The notes beneath the pieces were generated by a model. The model did no database searches. It saw only the letters and a program-made list of their open reading frames with translations, and was not told where the DNA came from. DNA of 64,000 nt, from assembly GCA_033065855.1 (NCBI GenBank), contig JAVXUO010002616.1, positions 1 through 64,000 of the forward strand, given 5' to 3'. Source of the stretch: Escallonia rubra (taxonomy: Eukaryota; Streptophyta; Magnoliopsida; Escalloniales; Escalloniaceae). The translations under genes and the position numbers were made by a program. Shown one piece after another: positions 22,091-33,976 of the stretch; position 1 is the stretch's first letter, and the number at the start of each line of letters is the position of its first letter.

Positions 22091-23040
22091 AGGCATTAGC
22101 CATGGCATCTGTATATATATGTATTGGATATAGATGTGCACATTCAAGAGGTTGACAAGTACATTCAAGAGGTTGACAAGTACACAACTCGCTAGAGAGA
22201 GCAGGACATGCAAGTCAGTGACTAATCAGTTTTGAAGTTTTCAAGATCAAAGTTTGGGAGTAGTCAACCTTTCCGCATGAAGTGTATGTCACTTCATGCA
22301 AATCTTTTAATTTTGTACTTTCTAAATACCTTGGACGAAGTCATTTAGTTCATCAGAACCAGCATAGCTGTCAAGAATTATCGTATTCTTGTTTTCCATT
22401 TTTGGCGCTTAAGTAAGCAGGGTGGACCTCTTAAGCAACGCGCTCAAGAGTTTTCTCGGAAGGAATCTTCCCCAAGTCACATAATGGGGAGATGAGTAAA
22501 TTCTTTTCAATTTTACTTTGATAACTGCAACTGAGTCTTCGAAAAATTACACTTCACTTCTTTAAATTTAAAAAAATGTCACTAAAAAATTAATAGTGTA
22601 AACTGTTAGAAACAAATATAAGGTGTAAATGATAGAAAGTAGAATAAGGTTATCAATTCCGTAGCTGGTAACGAGAGAATTGACCTTTTCGTTTGCTACA
22701 GCTTTGTATATCTATATCTAGCCAACAGTATTGGGTAACAATTCCAAAGAACACAAACCTCCTATGTAGTATTAATTTCATGTACACTCTTTTCTCCGTT
22801 TTCTTGGTGTGATTAAAAATGAGAACAAAGTATATAAACTAATGTATAAATCAACCAAAACAGACAATATTTAACATGAAAATTTTTCAAAGTCGAGAGT
22901 TACAAACAGTACAAACTTCTAAACAGTTCCGCTATATCTTGATAATGGCACTACAATACAATATAGTTTATAATTTAAGCAAATAGATTAACAACAAGAA
23001 GAAAAAACAATACTCTGTTTACCTTCTTTCTAAAACCAAG
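22091..23040. other. Intergenic DNA upstream of copy 2
   Basis: No gene was found. It includes a doubled ACATTCAAGAGGTTGACAAGT at 22140-22183 and otherwise AT-rich unique-looking sequence. It lies upstream of the minus-strand gene copy 2 and may contain its promoter. Confidence 0.5.
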
Positions 23041-26000
23041 CACAGCAGAACGTCACCATGGCCGCCCCACCGTGCGTCCGCGCTCGTGGGGCGGCAACCA
23101 CTCCGGCGATTAGATTGTAGGTTCCTTATACTCGTCTCGTGTGGTGGTCTCCGTTACGGCGTGCTCAGTGGGTGGCCTGCGGCAAAAGTGGCGGGAGAAC
23201 TGTCGCGAAGCGCAACTCACCAGATTTGATCGGAGACGGCGACCTCAAGGTAAGTCTCCGATCTCGGTCGATCTAGGCAGATCTAAGATGATATGCTCGA
23301 TCGTCCTCTTTTCCACCTTTCGCCGGAGGTGACCGGAATCTCGCCGGCGGTAACCGGAATCTCACGGGCGATTTTGACAGTCATTTCTAAACGATCCTTC
23401 AGCTATATAAATTTCATTCTTATCTGTTTCCCACTGCAAAGAGGTGGAGGACGGGTATGCGGTTGGTTGTGGTGTCATTAGTAGCAACAGAGGCTTGTTG
23501 TGGAGGGGATTAGCCTTGGTTTGGGTTTGTTTCGTGGGAACCAGTGCGGTCTTGGAAGGGTGGTGTGGGGGGGATAGGGTCTCGGGGGGGGGGGGGGGGG
23601 GGTGGTTTTGGGGTTTTAAGGCTCTTTCCTGGTTTTGAGCCTCCTGTGTAACTACTTTGGTATGTTGTGGGTGAGCAGTGTTTCCTCCATCCGATATTGT
23701 GAGAATTTGGTTCGGATTTGAGTTGAAGGATGAATATTGCGGTGTTGAAAATCCTTGGATGTGCACTGCGCTTTCTAAATCGGTGTGCTCATCTTTAGGC
23801 CGTGCGGTTCTTATTGTCTGCCCTATAATTGTGAGGCCCCGATCTTAATTAGCTTCTAATCATTTTATTAAGATTAAGCATATTTAATTTTGATTGAAAT
23901 AATATGATCGTGTTATATTAGTTGTCTACATAAAATGAATATTGAAATTAAGTTGTGGGCAAAAAATATAATTATGTAAAACTTTGGGGGTTAAAAAGTA
24001 ATTATGCAAAACCTTGGGGCCAATATGCAAATATGAAAAGTTGGTATTAGTGGCATGCCATGTGTTGCTCTTGAATTAATTGTTGGATGATTTGCCACCT
24101 ATTATTTGGTGGTGAGTAAGCAAAAGAAACTAATAAAAAAAATAGAAAGAAGCCTAAGTGGATAATTTAGAAACAAAAGAGAATGTGGGGTTGCAAGACC
24201 TAGTCTCGGTCAAAATAGAACAAAGAGAAGAAAAAGAGAGAAAGAAAAGAAAGGAGGGAAAGGGAGGAAGAGAAGAAGAAAAGGAAGAACAGAGGAGAGA
24301 ATCTTCTTGAATTGGCTTGGCCTAAAATTCTTTAAGGTAGGTTATCTTGTTCTTTTAGGTTTTAAAGCATGTTAGAGAAGTATTATGAGTAGTGAAATAC
24401 TTATAAACTTGCTTGTAATGGTCTTAAGAGAGATATGTTCAAAACCTACAAAACAGTCATGAAAATGAAATAACTTTGGTGCCTAGAAATGTATGGTTTT
24501 AGTTGAGATATGGGTTTGGTTATTTTATATGTTGTACTACTACATGTGTAGAGTATACACACCCAATTTTAGATTATTTCAAGCACTATTACTATGGTTT
24601 AAAATTCGTGGCTTGAAACTTGTTCTGTGAAACTGTACAGTCATGGAATTAGAGTAAATTTGGAGCTTATAAAGATATACTTTTAGTTGATATATGGACC
24701 TGAGTATTTTATATGTTATACTAATACATGTATAGAGTATACATACCAAATTTAAGATTATTTCAAGCACTATTACTATGGTTTAAAATTCGTGGCTTGG
24801 AACCTATCTTGTGAAACTGTTGCTAGGCATATTCTGAAGTTTGTCTTTTTAAAGGGCTTAATATGATCTTAAAACAATATTTTCGTGTCAAGTAAAATAC
24901 TCGGATGTAGCTCTTTAAGTCTAGGTTTCATAAATATATAGTTTGACTGTAGAAGCCTTGTAATTAAATTGTTATGATTTTCGGAGTACAGACTACTCCT
25001 GCTGCCATTTGAAATACTGGGCAGATTAGGTTACATGTTTGGCATGTATTGTTGATAATACGGTAAATATGACTCGACAGGGGATTAAACCTCTTTTGAG
25101 GTACTTGATGACATTCATGTTGACGTATGTACATGATTATGCATATCACGTGAAGGAGGAGGAAAAAAGTGAGTTGAGGGTGTTATTTGCCGGGGTTGGA
25201 AGTGTTCTCGTTCATGGCTTGATAGTGTGCACTAGCTATGCGTACTAATTCTCGAAAGGAATTATTGGCGTGCCTGTGATGACGTTGGACTTCTTCTATC
25301 GAAACCGTTACATCAGTTGGTTGCGATACGGAAAGTCTCTCGCACTCAGGGAAGGTTGGCTCGTGCATGAAGGGCATATTTGCATATTGATATTCTAGTA
25401 CTTGGCTTATATTTGTCTTGAACTTTTTTGTACTGTTTGGTTATTCTTGGCGAGATCAAGTCAATATTTAAGTCTTGCTTGTCATTCTCGTGTATGTTCT
25501 ACAAGATTTCAAATCTTGCTCGATATGTTATTCTCGTTTCTTTTGAAGGCAAGTGTGAGCAGATGCTTGCATGTGTTACTCGATATGTTAAATTATTCTT
25601 AAGTACGTAGGTATCATCTGTTCAAGTGACTTGCATGTTCATACTAACTATACATAATATGATCAAGTCATGTTTGGACTTAAAAGCACCAGATACCCTA
25701 CTGAGCCATTAGGCTGACCCATTCCCGATACTTTTTTTTCTAGGTTCGGAGTCAGAGTATTTGCCAAGGGACGAAGAGGATTACCTCGGGGAGACTCAAG
25801 AGTATTACGCTGGGTGAGCAACGTTTTAGTTGTTCTTCTTTTATTTTGGAGTGTAGTACTTGTATAGAAGAGAGGTGGTATGTAATATAATGTTAGGTTC
25901 AGTCTTTCCACTTATGGACGACTGTAGTGTTTAAGCATACTTCCGTTGTTTCTTTTGTGGTTTTGTAGTAAAGTTCTGTTTATCCTTGAGGTATATGTGT

Positions 26001-26216
26001 TAACAAGCGTTGTTTAGCGTTGCGCCCCTTCCGGGGGGCGTGACAATAATTACCACCTTGTGTTTTGTTTTGTAAGTTTATTAAGTGTATTGTTACTTTT
26101 TGGCCTTTGCGGTCATGTATTCTGAGTCACGGGAATATCGTGACCTATTATCTTTGTATGCTCTAGAATAGAGCGACTGTATAACCTTACTTTATCAATG
26201 CAATTCTCCTATTCTA

Positions 26217-26218
<2 letters not shown>
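23040..26218 (+). mobile_element. Retroposon-like sequence split by a solo LTR
   Basis: A GC-rich 5' part (23040-23829) is followed, after the solo LTR, by a tail (26046-26218) reading GCCTTTGCGGTCATGT... to ACTTTATCAATGCAATT, reminiscent of plant LINE 3' ends. Removing the LTR and one ATAAT rejoins the halves. No reverse transcriptase frame is present and the poly-A tail is not clear, so the class is tentative. It contains a 19-bp G run at 23584-23602. Confidence 0.35.
23830..26045 (+). mobile_element. Solo LTR (2216 bp)
   Basis: It begins TGTGAGGCCCCGATC and ends CCTTCCGGGGGGCGTGACA. The ends are short inverted repeats of each other (TGTxA..CCCC / GGGG..TGACA). A 5-bp target duplication ATAAT flanks it at 23825-23829 and 26046-26050. 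There is no internal gag-pol, so it is a solo LTR left by recombination. It contains near-duplicate blocks (24550-24610 and 24740-24800). Short ORFs inside recur in the second copy at 30441-32195 and reflect shared ancestry, not coding. Confidence 0.88.

Positions 26219-26266
<48 letters not shown>
26216..26266. repeat. (TA)n microsatellite
   Basis: About 23 uninterrupted TA units lie directly against the left terminus of the 26266-33976 transposon. The equivalent left terminus at 11322 is also preceded by TA repeats. Confidence 0.95.
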
Positions 26267-26267
<1 letters not shown>

Positions 26268-26545
26268 CTGATCCGTTGAGAGCACTAGCAAAATAGCCTA
26301 TTTTGCAAGCGCGATCTGGTCGTCCATCCTGAAAGATGGACGGCCCAGATCTTGTCTTTTTCAAAAACTGTCAGTCGTCCGCGACATAGTGTCGCGGACA
26401 GCCTTTTTTACCTTTTTGCCCCTCCTCCCCTGTCCGCTACACTGTATGGCAGACGACTTTCAAGTCCTGGCATGTGTCAGGAAAAAAATGTCCGCTACAT
26501 AGTGTAGCGGACGTCCTCTAGGCTGACACACGTTAGGACCTGTCC
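26266..26545 (+). repeat. Left terminal inverted repeat of member 1
   Basis: It carries three palindromic sites (26378-26398, about 26432-26452, 26491-26511) separated by conserved spacers such as CTTTCAAGTCCTGGCATGTG. It pairs with about 33695-33976. A TATATATATTCAAAACCCTA sequence at 26692-26711 downstream may be the promoter for the PMD gene. Confidence 0.85.
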
Positions 26546-27152
26546 CGTCAGTCCTTTACGCCCACGACGGTTATCTTGTCCTTATCTGTCACGTCAACAG
26601 TGTCCGCTACACAGTGTGGCGGACGTAATAGTCCGCGATATAGTGCAACGGACGTTGTAAACGGTCCATGATACTGTATAGCGGACATTTAATATATATA
26701 TTCAAAACCCTAACTACAACACTCTTCTCCATTCTTCCCACTCACAAATATTTCCAGCAGCGTTGGCAAGCAGATCTGCGCAATTTCTTCTTAAGAGCAG
26801 CTTTAATATCCTAATAGATCACGTAAGTTCACAAAATCAATCATTTACATTTTTGTAATCTATAGTTGTGATGAATATTGTGTTTTATGCGTGGTTTTGA
26901 TTATGCATTGAGCATGTGCTAGCGATGAAAATTTATATATGTATGTATTTGTTCATGTGCTAGCGTTTGTAAAATCCGATTCCGTATATGTATATATATC
27001 TATTATACATATACTCATTTGTATGTATTATGCATGCGCTTGGGTTATATGTATTATGCATGTGCTAGCGTCGTATTTTTGCGAGCGATTATCAAAATCC
27101 AAACTGTAAAATTCAAACTGAGAAGGTTTTTTCATAATTTCAATTGCAAAAA

Positions 27153-29323
27153 ATGGAATTTAACCCTGGACCAGAAGATCCATCCGTGTTATACGACCAA
27201 GCCAACCATATCAGTACGCTCATATGGGATGGTGGAGTAAGATACATTATTTATCAATTTTCTTATTCTTACGAACGTTGTATACCATTTGTTTTGCTTA
27301 AATTGCATTTATTAATTCGTAGGAAAGAGAACTTCTCACCACCGTAAAAGTATCTCACGAGTTCACAGCATGAAAATTGAACAAGTCCCAGAAAAAGATA
27401 TTGCGTGGAATTGGGTTTGGAATTTTCACGCATGGGCAGATCTTTCAACAGCTTGACTGGGCCTTGATAGGTGCCCTTGTTGAGAGGTGGAGAAGTGAAA
27501 CGAATACGTTTCACTTCCCGCTCGGAGATATGACAATTACCCTAGAAGATGTAGGCTTCATCTTAGGGTTACCGGTGACTGGGCGGCCGGTAATTGCTCC
27601 TCCGTCAGAAGCAACGAATAAGAGAACCGCTAGGAACTTCTTCACTTCGATACCCCAAGATCAATTTAGCAGTGGTGGTATAAAGTTGAAGTGGTTGGTA
27701 GATACCTACGAGGTTTTGCCGGAAAACTATACGGGCCGTATACTTTTGTTGTACACACAAGCCTTCCTCTTGTGGGTGATGGGGGTAATTTTATTCCCAA
27801 CAACGTCGAAGAACACGGTCAGCGTGAAATATTTACCGTTGTTGGGTAACCTGAGGGAGGTTGGGGATTATGCCTAGGGTGCAGCGGTCCTTTTGTATTT
27901 GTACTGAGCATTGCACAAGGCAACGACTGTGCGTGTCTTTCGCTATTGTAGGTATATCATATAAACTATGTCTTCGTTATTGTTTTTTTTTTGTTGAATC
28001 GACAATATAAATATAATTTGCTCATGTTCTCAGGTGTGGTCTTATGAACACCTTGATCTCCGTGCACCAACGCGTAGGGATGGAACCGATAAAGTGTGGC
28101 CTCAGTTGTGTGCTTGGAAGTACATTCGGAGGGATAGCCACTACCAGAGGAGAGTCGATCCCCATCACAACATTACGTACTATCGAGGGGAGTTCGACCG
28201 TCTATCTCTGGGCCAAATACGTTGGGCACCGTACATACGTTTGGCGCGACGGGTGGGAGAGTCGTCCGTCTTCACGCTCTTCGGGTTACAGCGCACACCC
28301 CTGATCCACTTCGAGGTCGTAGAATGGCAACTGCCAGACTGAGCAATGCGCCATTTTGAGTTGGAGCAGGGTTTGCCAGCCGATGCCCCAGATATAAGGG
28401 TTAACAGGAACCCACCGGGTTTCGGATGGTTTGGCAAGGCCAATGCGCACAAATTGTGCGCGGCCGAAATAGAGCTTTGGAGTTCTTGGCAGGACACACT
28501 AGCGGCCATCATCTCGGAGCCTGACCCCGTTATCAGCATCGAACAGTACGATGAGTGGTACTACCGCATCACGCGAATGAGAGTAGCCCCAGTAAACTTT
28601 GAACGCGGGGAGAGGTATGTGCCTAAGGGTCGGATCGATCAGCCGGTCAGGGCCCCTGAAGGACATTATCCGCCGGCCAAACTAGGAATTGGAGTCCAAT
28701 ATCCCATGTTCTTGCCCCCCGACGGAGGGCAAGATTTTCCGGTTGACCCCCATGAAGGAGGGCAATATCCGAAAGGGTATCCAGCCAGGCCCCTAACGCC
28801 GCGTAAATGTGAGCTAATCCGAGCCCGTTATTTTAGCGCCCCCCCCCCCCCAAGATAGAGCGTCGTCTGACGTGGATCACCTGGAGGGCTTGGATTATAA
28901 TTGCTCGTGGTCAGAATTGGCCTCGCTGGCGCCGGGAGCTTGGTTAGACAACGGTGTCAGATCGCACTACGTGCAAATTCTGAGGCAAATGGGTCGGGAG
29001 CAGCCAAACTTTGGTTGGCGCATTTTTATCTTGGATGTTTTTTTTCATGGCATCCTAGTACAAGAGTGGGAAGACTGGGTCAATTCAAGGAAGGGGAGAA
29101 CCCTGGCCCAGTGGAGACCGCCCACTAACCTACAAGCATATCTTGCTAGGGATAGTCCAGTGAGCGCAAGTGTTGCCGACGTGTTTCTAGTCCCATTTTT
29201 AGGGAATGCCCACTAGTACTTGGTTTGCTATGAACAAGTAGAGAAGACGGTATTAGTCATCGACAGTCTCTAAGATGATACCCCCGGGATGCCTGTGATT
29301 AGCATGTACAAAGGCATAGGCTA
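27153..29323 (+). pseudogene. Plant mobile domain (MAIN/MAIL1-like) fused to an Ulp1/C48 protease-like domain, decayed
   Basis: Exon 1 (27153-27236) encodes PGPEDPSVLYDQANHIS-IWDG, the usual start of plant-mobile-domain proteins. Exon 2 (27323 to about 27951) has the domain core (ALVERWRSETNTFHFPLGD, then EDVGFILGLPVTGRPV). Exon 3 starts at 28034 (WSYEHLDLRAP...WAPY). After a 13-bp C run at 28839-28851 the frame shifts into 28872-29323, which resembles a C48 cysteine protease: WLDNGV, then FLVPFLGNAH, a stop where the family has W after the catalytic H, YLVCYE and VIDSL. The catalytic Cys region is not seen. In-frame stops occur at about 27371, 27876, 27907, 28342, 29215 and 29272, several at positions where the family has W or R. 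MAIN/MAIL1 act in nuclear genome maintenance and silencing; transposon-borne relatives have unknown roles. Confidence 0.82.
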
Positions 29324-29465
29324 GTTGGATGCCATGATAAGATCCTGTTTACTTCTTCTTGTAACTTGCATATTGTGGTCAGAGATAGCATTTTGGCTCA
29401 TTGACTGATCTGTGATTTGCTTTGAACGGTGGGAAACAAAGTGTGGGCCAGTTTTGGTTTATGTC

Positions 29466-29915
29466 TTTCTGCAGGGCCGTCTGCTATATAGTATAGCGGA
29501 CGTAGAGAGAACCGAAAAAAACTAAGTGTTGGATATGTACTAAGTGTTGGATATGTGTCTTTCTGCAAGGCCGTCCACTATATAGTACAGCGGATGTAGA
29601 GAGAACAAAAAAAAAACTAAGTGTTGGATATGTATCTTTCTGCAGGGTCGTCCGCTATATAGTATAGCGGACGTAGAGAAGAGAACAAAAAAAACTAAGT
29701 GTTGGATATGTGTCTTTCTGCAGGGTCGTCTGCTATATAGTATAGCAGACGTAGAGAGAACCAAAAGAAAACTAAGTGTTGGTTTCTGTCTTTCTATAGG
29801 GTCGTCCGCTATATAGTATAGCGGACGTAGAGAGAACCAAAAGAAAACTAAGTGTTGGATATCTGTCTTTCTGCAGGGATGTTTGCTACACAGTAAAGCG
29901 GACGGCCCTGCAAAG
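29466..29915. repeat. Tandem array of about six palindrome-bearing units (period about 77-100 bp)
   Basis: Each unit has an inverted repeat with CCGCTATAT/ATAGCGG-type arms, then GACGTAGAGAGAAC, an A-rich run, CTAAGTGTTGGATATGTGTC and TTTCTGCAGGG. Unit palindromes lie at about 29473, 29572, 29651, 29729, 29806 and 29881. The array separates the 3' ends of the PMD-Ulp1 gene (+) and the coiled-coil ORF (-). Confidence 0.92.
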
Positions 29916-29978
29916 AAAAACTAGGCGTTAAATTACAAAGAAGCAGCATCGTTGACACAACGTGACATTGGAGCATCT

Positions 29979-30410
29979 TTAGTCATCTTCATTTGACACT
30001 GGAGCATCGAAAACTGATCCAAGTTCGAAGCTCATGTTCCAGTATACTTGTGCTTCATTGTTGTTGTCATCTTCATGTGCATCACGTGCCATACGACGTA
30101 AGTTATGCCTACTTTCACGAACTCTCATTCTATTATTTTCTTCACGTATTCGATGCAGTGCCCTTTCAAGCTCCATGTATGTAATTCGAGGCATGTTGAT
30201 TGCCTTTTGTCGAGGTATGGGTATATTCATGCACCGTGAATCAGCTACTAAGACCTCATTTTCATTCATCCGATAAGACCATTTTGCATGTAATGTATTA
30301 ACATAGCGTGATGAGTAACGCAAACTTGGACGCAAAGAATAGTGAAATTCATCTTCGCCCGCCCAATAACGACCCATTGCTTCAAAAATATCTCGTGGAG
30401 TATATGACAT
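29979..30410 (-). CDS. Coiled-coil protein of the Mutator-like family, copy in member 1
   Basis: An open frame of about 143 residues from an internal Met (the SYTPRD start) to the stop at 29979. The longest frame starts at 30446 inside the adjoining LTR, so its first residues are foreign and the native N-terminus may be lost. The central part (WSYRMNENEVLV, IPRQKAINMPR, then RALHRIREENNRMRVRE) aligns with the ORF at 63607-64000 (WAYRVKESEALH, VPQRRSLSMSR, then RIRMENNRMLLRR). Heptad-like spacing and many Arg/Glu residues suggest a coiled coil. The end is acidic. I recognise no named family. Its presence in two elements of one family suggests a transposon-encoded accessory protein. Confidence 0.55.
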   Translation of the reverse strand: MSYTPRDIFEAMGRYWAGEDEFHYSLRPSLRYSSRYVNTLHAKWSYRMNENEVLVADSRCMNIPIPRQKAINMPRITYMELERALHRIREENNRMRVRESRHNLRRMARDAHEDDNNNEAQVYWNMSFELGSVFDAPVSNEDD

Positions 30411-30440
30411 TTCGAGAGTTGTTATGAAACTGGGAGTATA

Positions 30441-32195
30441 TGTCACACCCCCGGAAGGGGAAGTGCAACGCTAAACAGGCTAGTTAACACATATACCTCA
30501 AGGATAAACAGAGCTTTACTACAACCTCAAAAGAAACAGCGGAAGTATGCTTAAACATTACAGTCGTCCATAAGTGGAAAGACTGAACATAACATTATAT
30601 TACAGACCACTTCTCTTCTCTACAAGTACTACACTCCAAAATAAACGAAGAACAACGAAAACGTTACTCACCCAGCGTAATACTCTGGAGTCTTCCCGAG
30701 GTAATCCTCTTCGTCCCTTGGCAGATACTCCGACTCCGAATCTAGGAAAAAAAAAGTATCGTGAATGGGTCAGCCTAATGGCTCAGTAGGGTATCTGGTG
30801 CTTTTAAGTCCAAACATGACTTGATCATATTATGTATAGTTAGTATGAACATGCAAGTCACTTGAACAGATGATACCTATGTACTTAAGAATAATTTAAC
30901 ATATCGAGTAACACATGCAAGCATCTGCTCACACTTGCCTTCAAAAGAAACGAGAATAACATATCGAGCAAGATTTGAAATCTTGTAGAACATACACGAG
31001 AATGACAAGCAAGACCTAAATATTAACTTGATCTCGCCAAGAATAACCAAACAGTACAAAAAGTTCAAGACAAATATAAGCCAAGTACGAGAATATCAAT
31101 ATGCAAATATGCCCCTCATGCACGAGCCAACCTTCCCTGAGTGCGAGAGACTTTTCATATCGCAACCAACTGATGTAGCGGGTTCGACAGAAGAAGTCCA
31201 ATGTCATCACAGGCACGCCAATAATTCCTTTCGAGAATTAGTACGCATAGCTAGTGCGCACTATCAAGACATGAACGAGAACGAGAACCCTGGCCGGATA
31301 ACTTCCAACCCCGGCAAATAACACCCTCAACTCACTTTTTTCCTCCTCCTTCACGTGATATGCATAATCATGTACATACGTCAACATGAATGTCATCAAG
31401 TAACTCAAAAGAGGTTTAATCCCCTGTCGAGTCATATTTACCGTATTATCAACAATACATGTCAAACATGTAACCTAATCTGCCCAGTATTTCAAATGGC
31501 AGCAGGAGTAGTCGCTACTCCGAAAATCATAACAATTTAATTACAAGGCTTCTACAGTCAAACTATATATTTATGAAAACTAGACTTAAATAGATACATC
31601 CCAGTATTTTACTTGACACGAAAATATTGTCTTAAGATCATATTAAGCCCTTTAAAAGACAAACTTCAGAATCTGCCTGGCAACAGTTTCACAAGATAGG
31701 TTCCAAGATACGAATTTTAAACCATAGAAATAATACTTGAAATAATCTGAAATTTGGTATGTATACTCTATACATGTACTAGTGTAACATATAAAATAAA
31801 CAAGTCCATATCTTAACTAAAAGTATACATTTCTAAGCATCAAAAGTAATCTAATTCCATGACTGTACAGTTTCACAGAACAAGTTTCAAGCCACGAATT
31901 TTAAACCATAGTAATAGTGCTTGAAATAATCTTAAATTCGGTGTGTATACTCTACACATGTAGTAGTAAAACATATAAAATAGCCAAACCCATATCTCAA
32001 CTAAAACCATACATTTCTAGGCACCAAAGTTATTTCATTTTCATGACTGTTTTGCAGGTTTTGAACATATCTCTCTCTTAAGACCATTACAAGCAAGTTT
32101 ATAAGTATTCCACTATTCATAATACTTCTCTAACATGCTTTAAAACCTAAAAGAACAAGATAACCTACCAAGAAAATTAAGCTCAAGCCAATTGG
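30441..32195 (-). mobile_element. Truncated solo LTR, same family as 23830-26045, inverted
   Basis: Read on the minus strand it matches 24310-26045 almost throughout, including the ACTCGATATGTTA blocks. Its end at 30441 (TGTCACACCCCCGGAAGGGG) corresponds to the terminus at 26045. The other end stops at about 32195, so about 480 bp equivalent to 23830-24310 are missing and no target duplication remains. It inserted between the coiled-coil ORF and the B3 gene of member 1. Confidence 0.85.
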
Positions 32196-32423
32196 AGAAA
32201 GGTGACGGCGATAATTCTGTTTTAATAAATTGGTGACTGAAGACTTGTTTTAGCGATGGAATCAACAATCTCAATATCGATTAACAATAAAAAGCGTACG
32301 ATTAACAATCAACAATCTCAATATCGACGGAATCTTAAACGGCACAATTAAGAACCTAAAACTCAGAAAAGTAATTCACATTAACATAAAATTATTCATA
32401 ACAGAATTTAGGGTTCAACATAG

Positions 32424-32869
32424 GGGGAAAGAAGTTTTTTCACAAGTGCTCCGATCAAACACCGTCACTTGAAAATTCCACTTCCCCGTGTGTTCAAACA
32501 CTACAAAGTCCCCGAGTTGGAGGTCGCTGCACGAATTCGTTCCAACCCTTTGCGAGACAAATTTGACCTTGGCCGCGCTTCATCTTGATTCTAACATGCC
32601 ATGACCCTTTACGGCTGGTTAAAGTTGAATCAAAATAAATTGTGGTAAGCCAATCGGAAAAGGCTACCGGTATGTCCTAACATATTCATAATACAAAGAA
32701 AGGGTAAGTTTTTAACCAAAGATCAAACTTTTAACAAACACGAAAACACAGAGAAAGAGGAATGGCCTACAAGTTCTATATCAAAACTAGGCATCATGAC
32801 CTTGAAGAAGTGTCTGCCTGCAAGGTGCATGTTGCCTACAAATTCGCTGCTCGACGAATCAGAAGCCAT
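32424..32869 (-). pseudogene. B3-domain gene of the Mutator-like family, frameshifted copy
   Basis: Minus-strand homologue of the intact gene at 62615-63065. Exon 1 from ATG 32869 encodes MASDSSSSEFVGNM...[13 protein letters not shown], with a GTAGGC donor. Exon 2 begins DIPVAFSDWLTT and continues through SWHVRIKMKRGQ and GWNEFVQ. The bases between EFVQ and the LGDFVVF-equivalent show a 4-bp deletion relative to the other copy, which changes frame and brings a stop. The remaining DNA still aligns to the end. B3 domains bind DNA in plant transcription factors of the ARF/RAV/REM types; this short single-domain form is closest to REM-like B3 proteins. Confidence 0.8.
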
Positions 32870-32929
32870 CACCAAAAGAGAATACGCTCGGAAACATTCT
32901 CCAGCTTCTTCCAATGTTTGAAAGGTTCG

Positions 32930-33690
32930 TCCTAGATACGGATCACTAGCATCTACGGGGTGTTGGAGCTCGACACGAAATCAGACATTGTGAAACAAGA
33001 CCTATGTAGAAATAGACTACGCTTAACAATCAAATGACATTTTCAACTGAAAATATTACCTAAAAATTATCTTGGCAAATAGACCAATTTAGGATGACAA
33101 ATATACCATATAAATAATCTCAAAAGTCTCTCATTTTGCTAATTATAGATTTATTGAACATAAAAAATTAAAATTACTAAGATAAATAGACAAATTCATC
33201 ATGCCAAAATACAACAAACGTATCTCAACAAATTTGAATTTAAATAGGATACATGTGCCAAAGTTAGCGAACCTCAAAAAATCAAAATTAACTACAATAA
33301 ATTTGTTTAAAGTTAACAAATTAATTTCTAGAACATCACAAGTTGATGAATAGAGTGACAAATTTCTAGAACATCACCAAAAAATCTATACTTTTTTGTT
33401 CAAAAAAAAAATTATACTTTATCAGTCAATCCACCCAGAAAACTTATGATGTACCACAAACTTACCTTGCTTGAGTGAAGCTTGAAGCAAGTGTTACTCG
33501 AAGCTTGAAGGGAGCCGAAAATGGAAGCAAGTGAATCTGAAGGAGAAATTTTTTTTGGCCGAAAGAGCTGAAAATTAGGGAACTTTTGGGTATAGGGGCA
33601 ATAATGTCCGCGATACTGTATAGGCGGACATTATAGCCGACACTCTGACACGTGCAAAAATAAAGACCTGACGGGAGACTTTCTTGGCGG
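32930..33690. other. B3-gene upstream region in member 1
   Basis: AT-rich DNA between the B3 start and the right terminal repeat. No gene was found. ORF 33143-33361 is AT-rich and unsupported. A duplicated CTTGAAGCAAGTG motif lies at 33478-33535. Confidence 0.5.
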
Positions 33691-33694
33691 GTGA

Positions 33695-33976
33695 CGAGAC
33701 AGGTTCTGACATGTGTCAGCCTAGAGGACGTCCGCTACACTGTGTAGCAGATGTCTTTTTCCTGACACATGCCAGGACTTGAAAGTCATTCGCCGTACAG
33801 TGTAGCGGACAAGGGAGGATGGGCAAAAAGGTAAAAAAGGCTGTCCGCGACACTATGTCGTGGACGACTGACAGTTTTCGAAAAAGACAAGATCTGGGTC
33901 GTCCATCTTTCAGGATGGACGGCCAGATCGCGCTTGCAAAATAGGCTATTTTGCTAGCGTTCTCAACGGATCAGCT
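33695..33976 (-). repeat. Right terminal inverted repeat of member 1
   Basis: It matches 26266-26545 inverted, with palindromes around 33729-33749, 33790-33810 and 33844-33864. One further palindrome with an extra base lies just inside at about 33607. Confidence 0.85.

Larger units (their letters stand above)
26266..33976. mobile_element. Mutator-like element carrying PMD-Ulp1, coiled-coil ORF and B3 genes (member 1)
   Basis: Terminal inverted repeats start AGCTGATCCGTTGAGA at 26266 and end with the reverse complement at 33976. They match for about 280 bp with few differences. The interior has a plant-mobile-domain/Ulp1 gene (+), a tandem palindrome array, an unknown coiled-coil ORF (-), an inserted truncated solo LTR (-) and a B3 gene (-). 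The element has no transposase itself. A relative at 60946-64000 shares the palindromes, the B3 gene and the coiled-coil ORF and does carry a MURA/FAR1-type transposase, the main reason to call this family Mutator-like. The target duplication is obscured by flanking TA repeats. Confidence 0.75.

Noticed and set aside
25039-25248. Repeated ORF pair at 25039-25248 and 31238-31465 as a conserved gene
   Set aside because: The similarity comes from the two copies of one LTR family and extends well beyond the frames.
29466-29915. CRISPR-like array
   Set aside because: Spacers are themselves repeated and the locus is a eukaryotic transposon.
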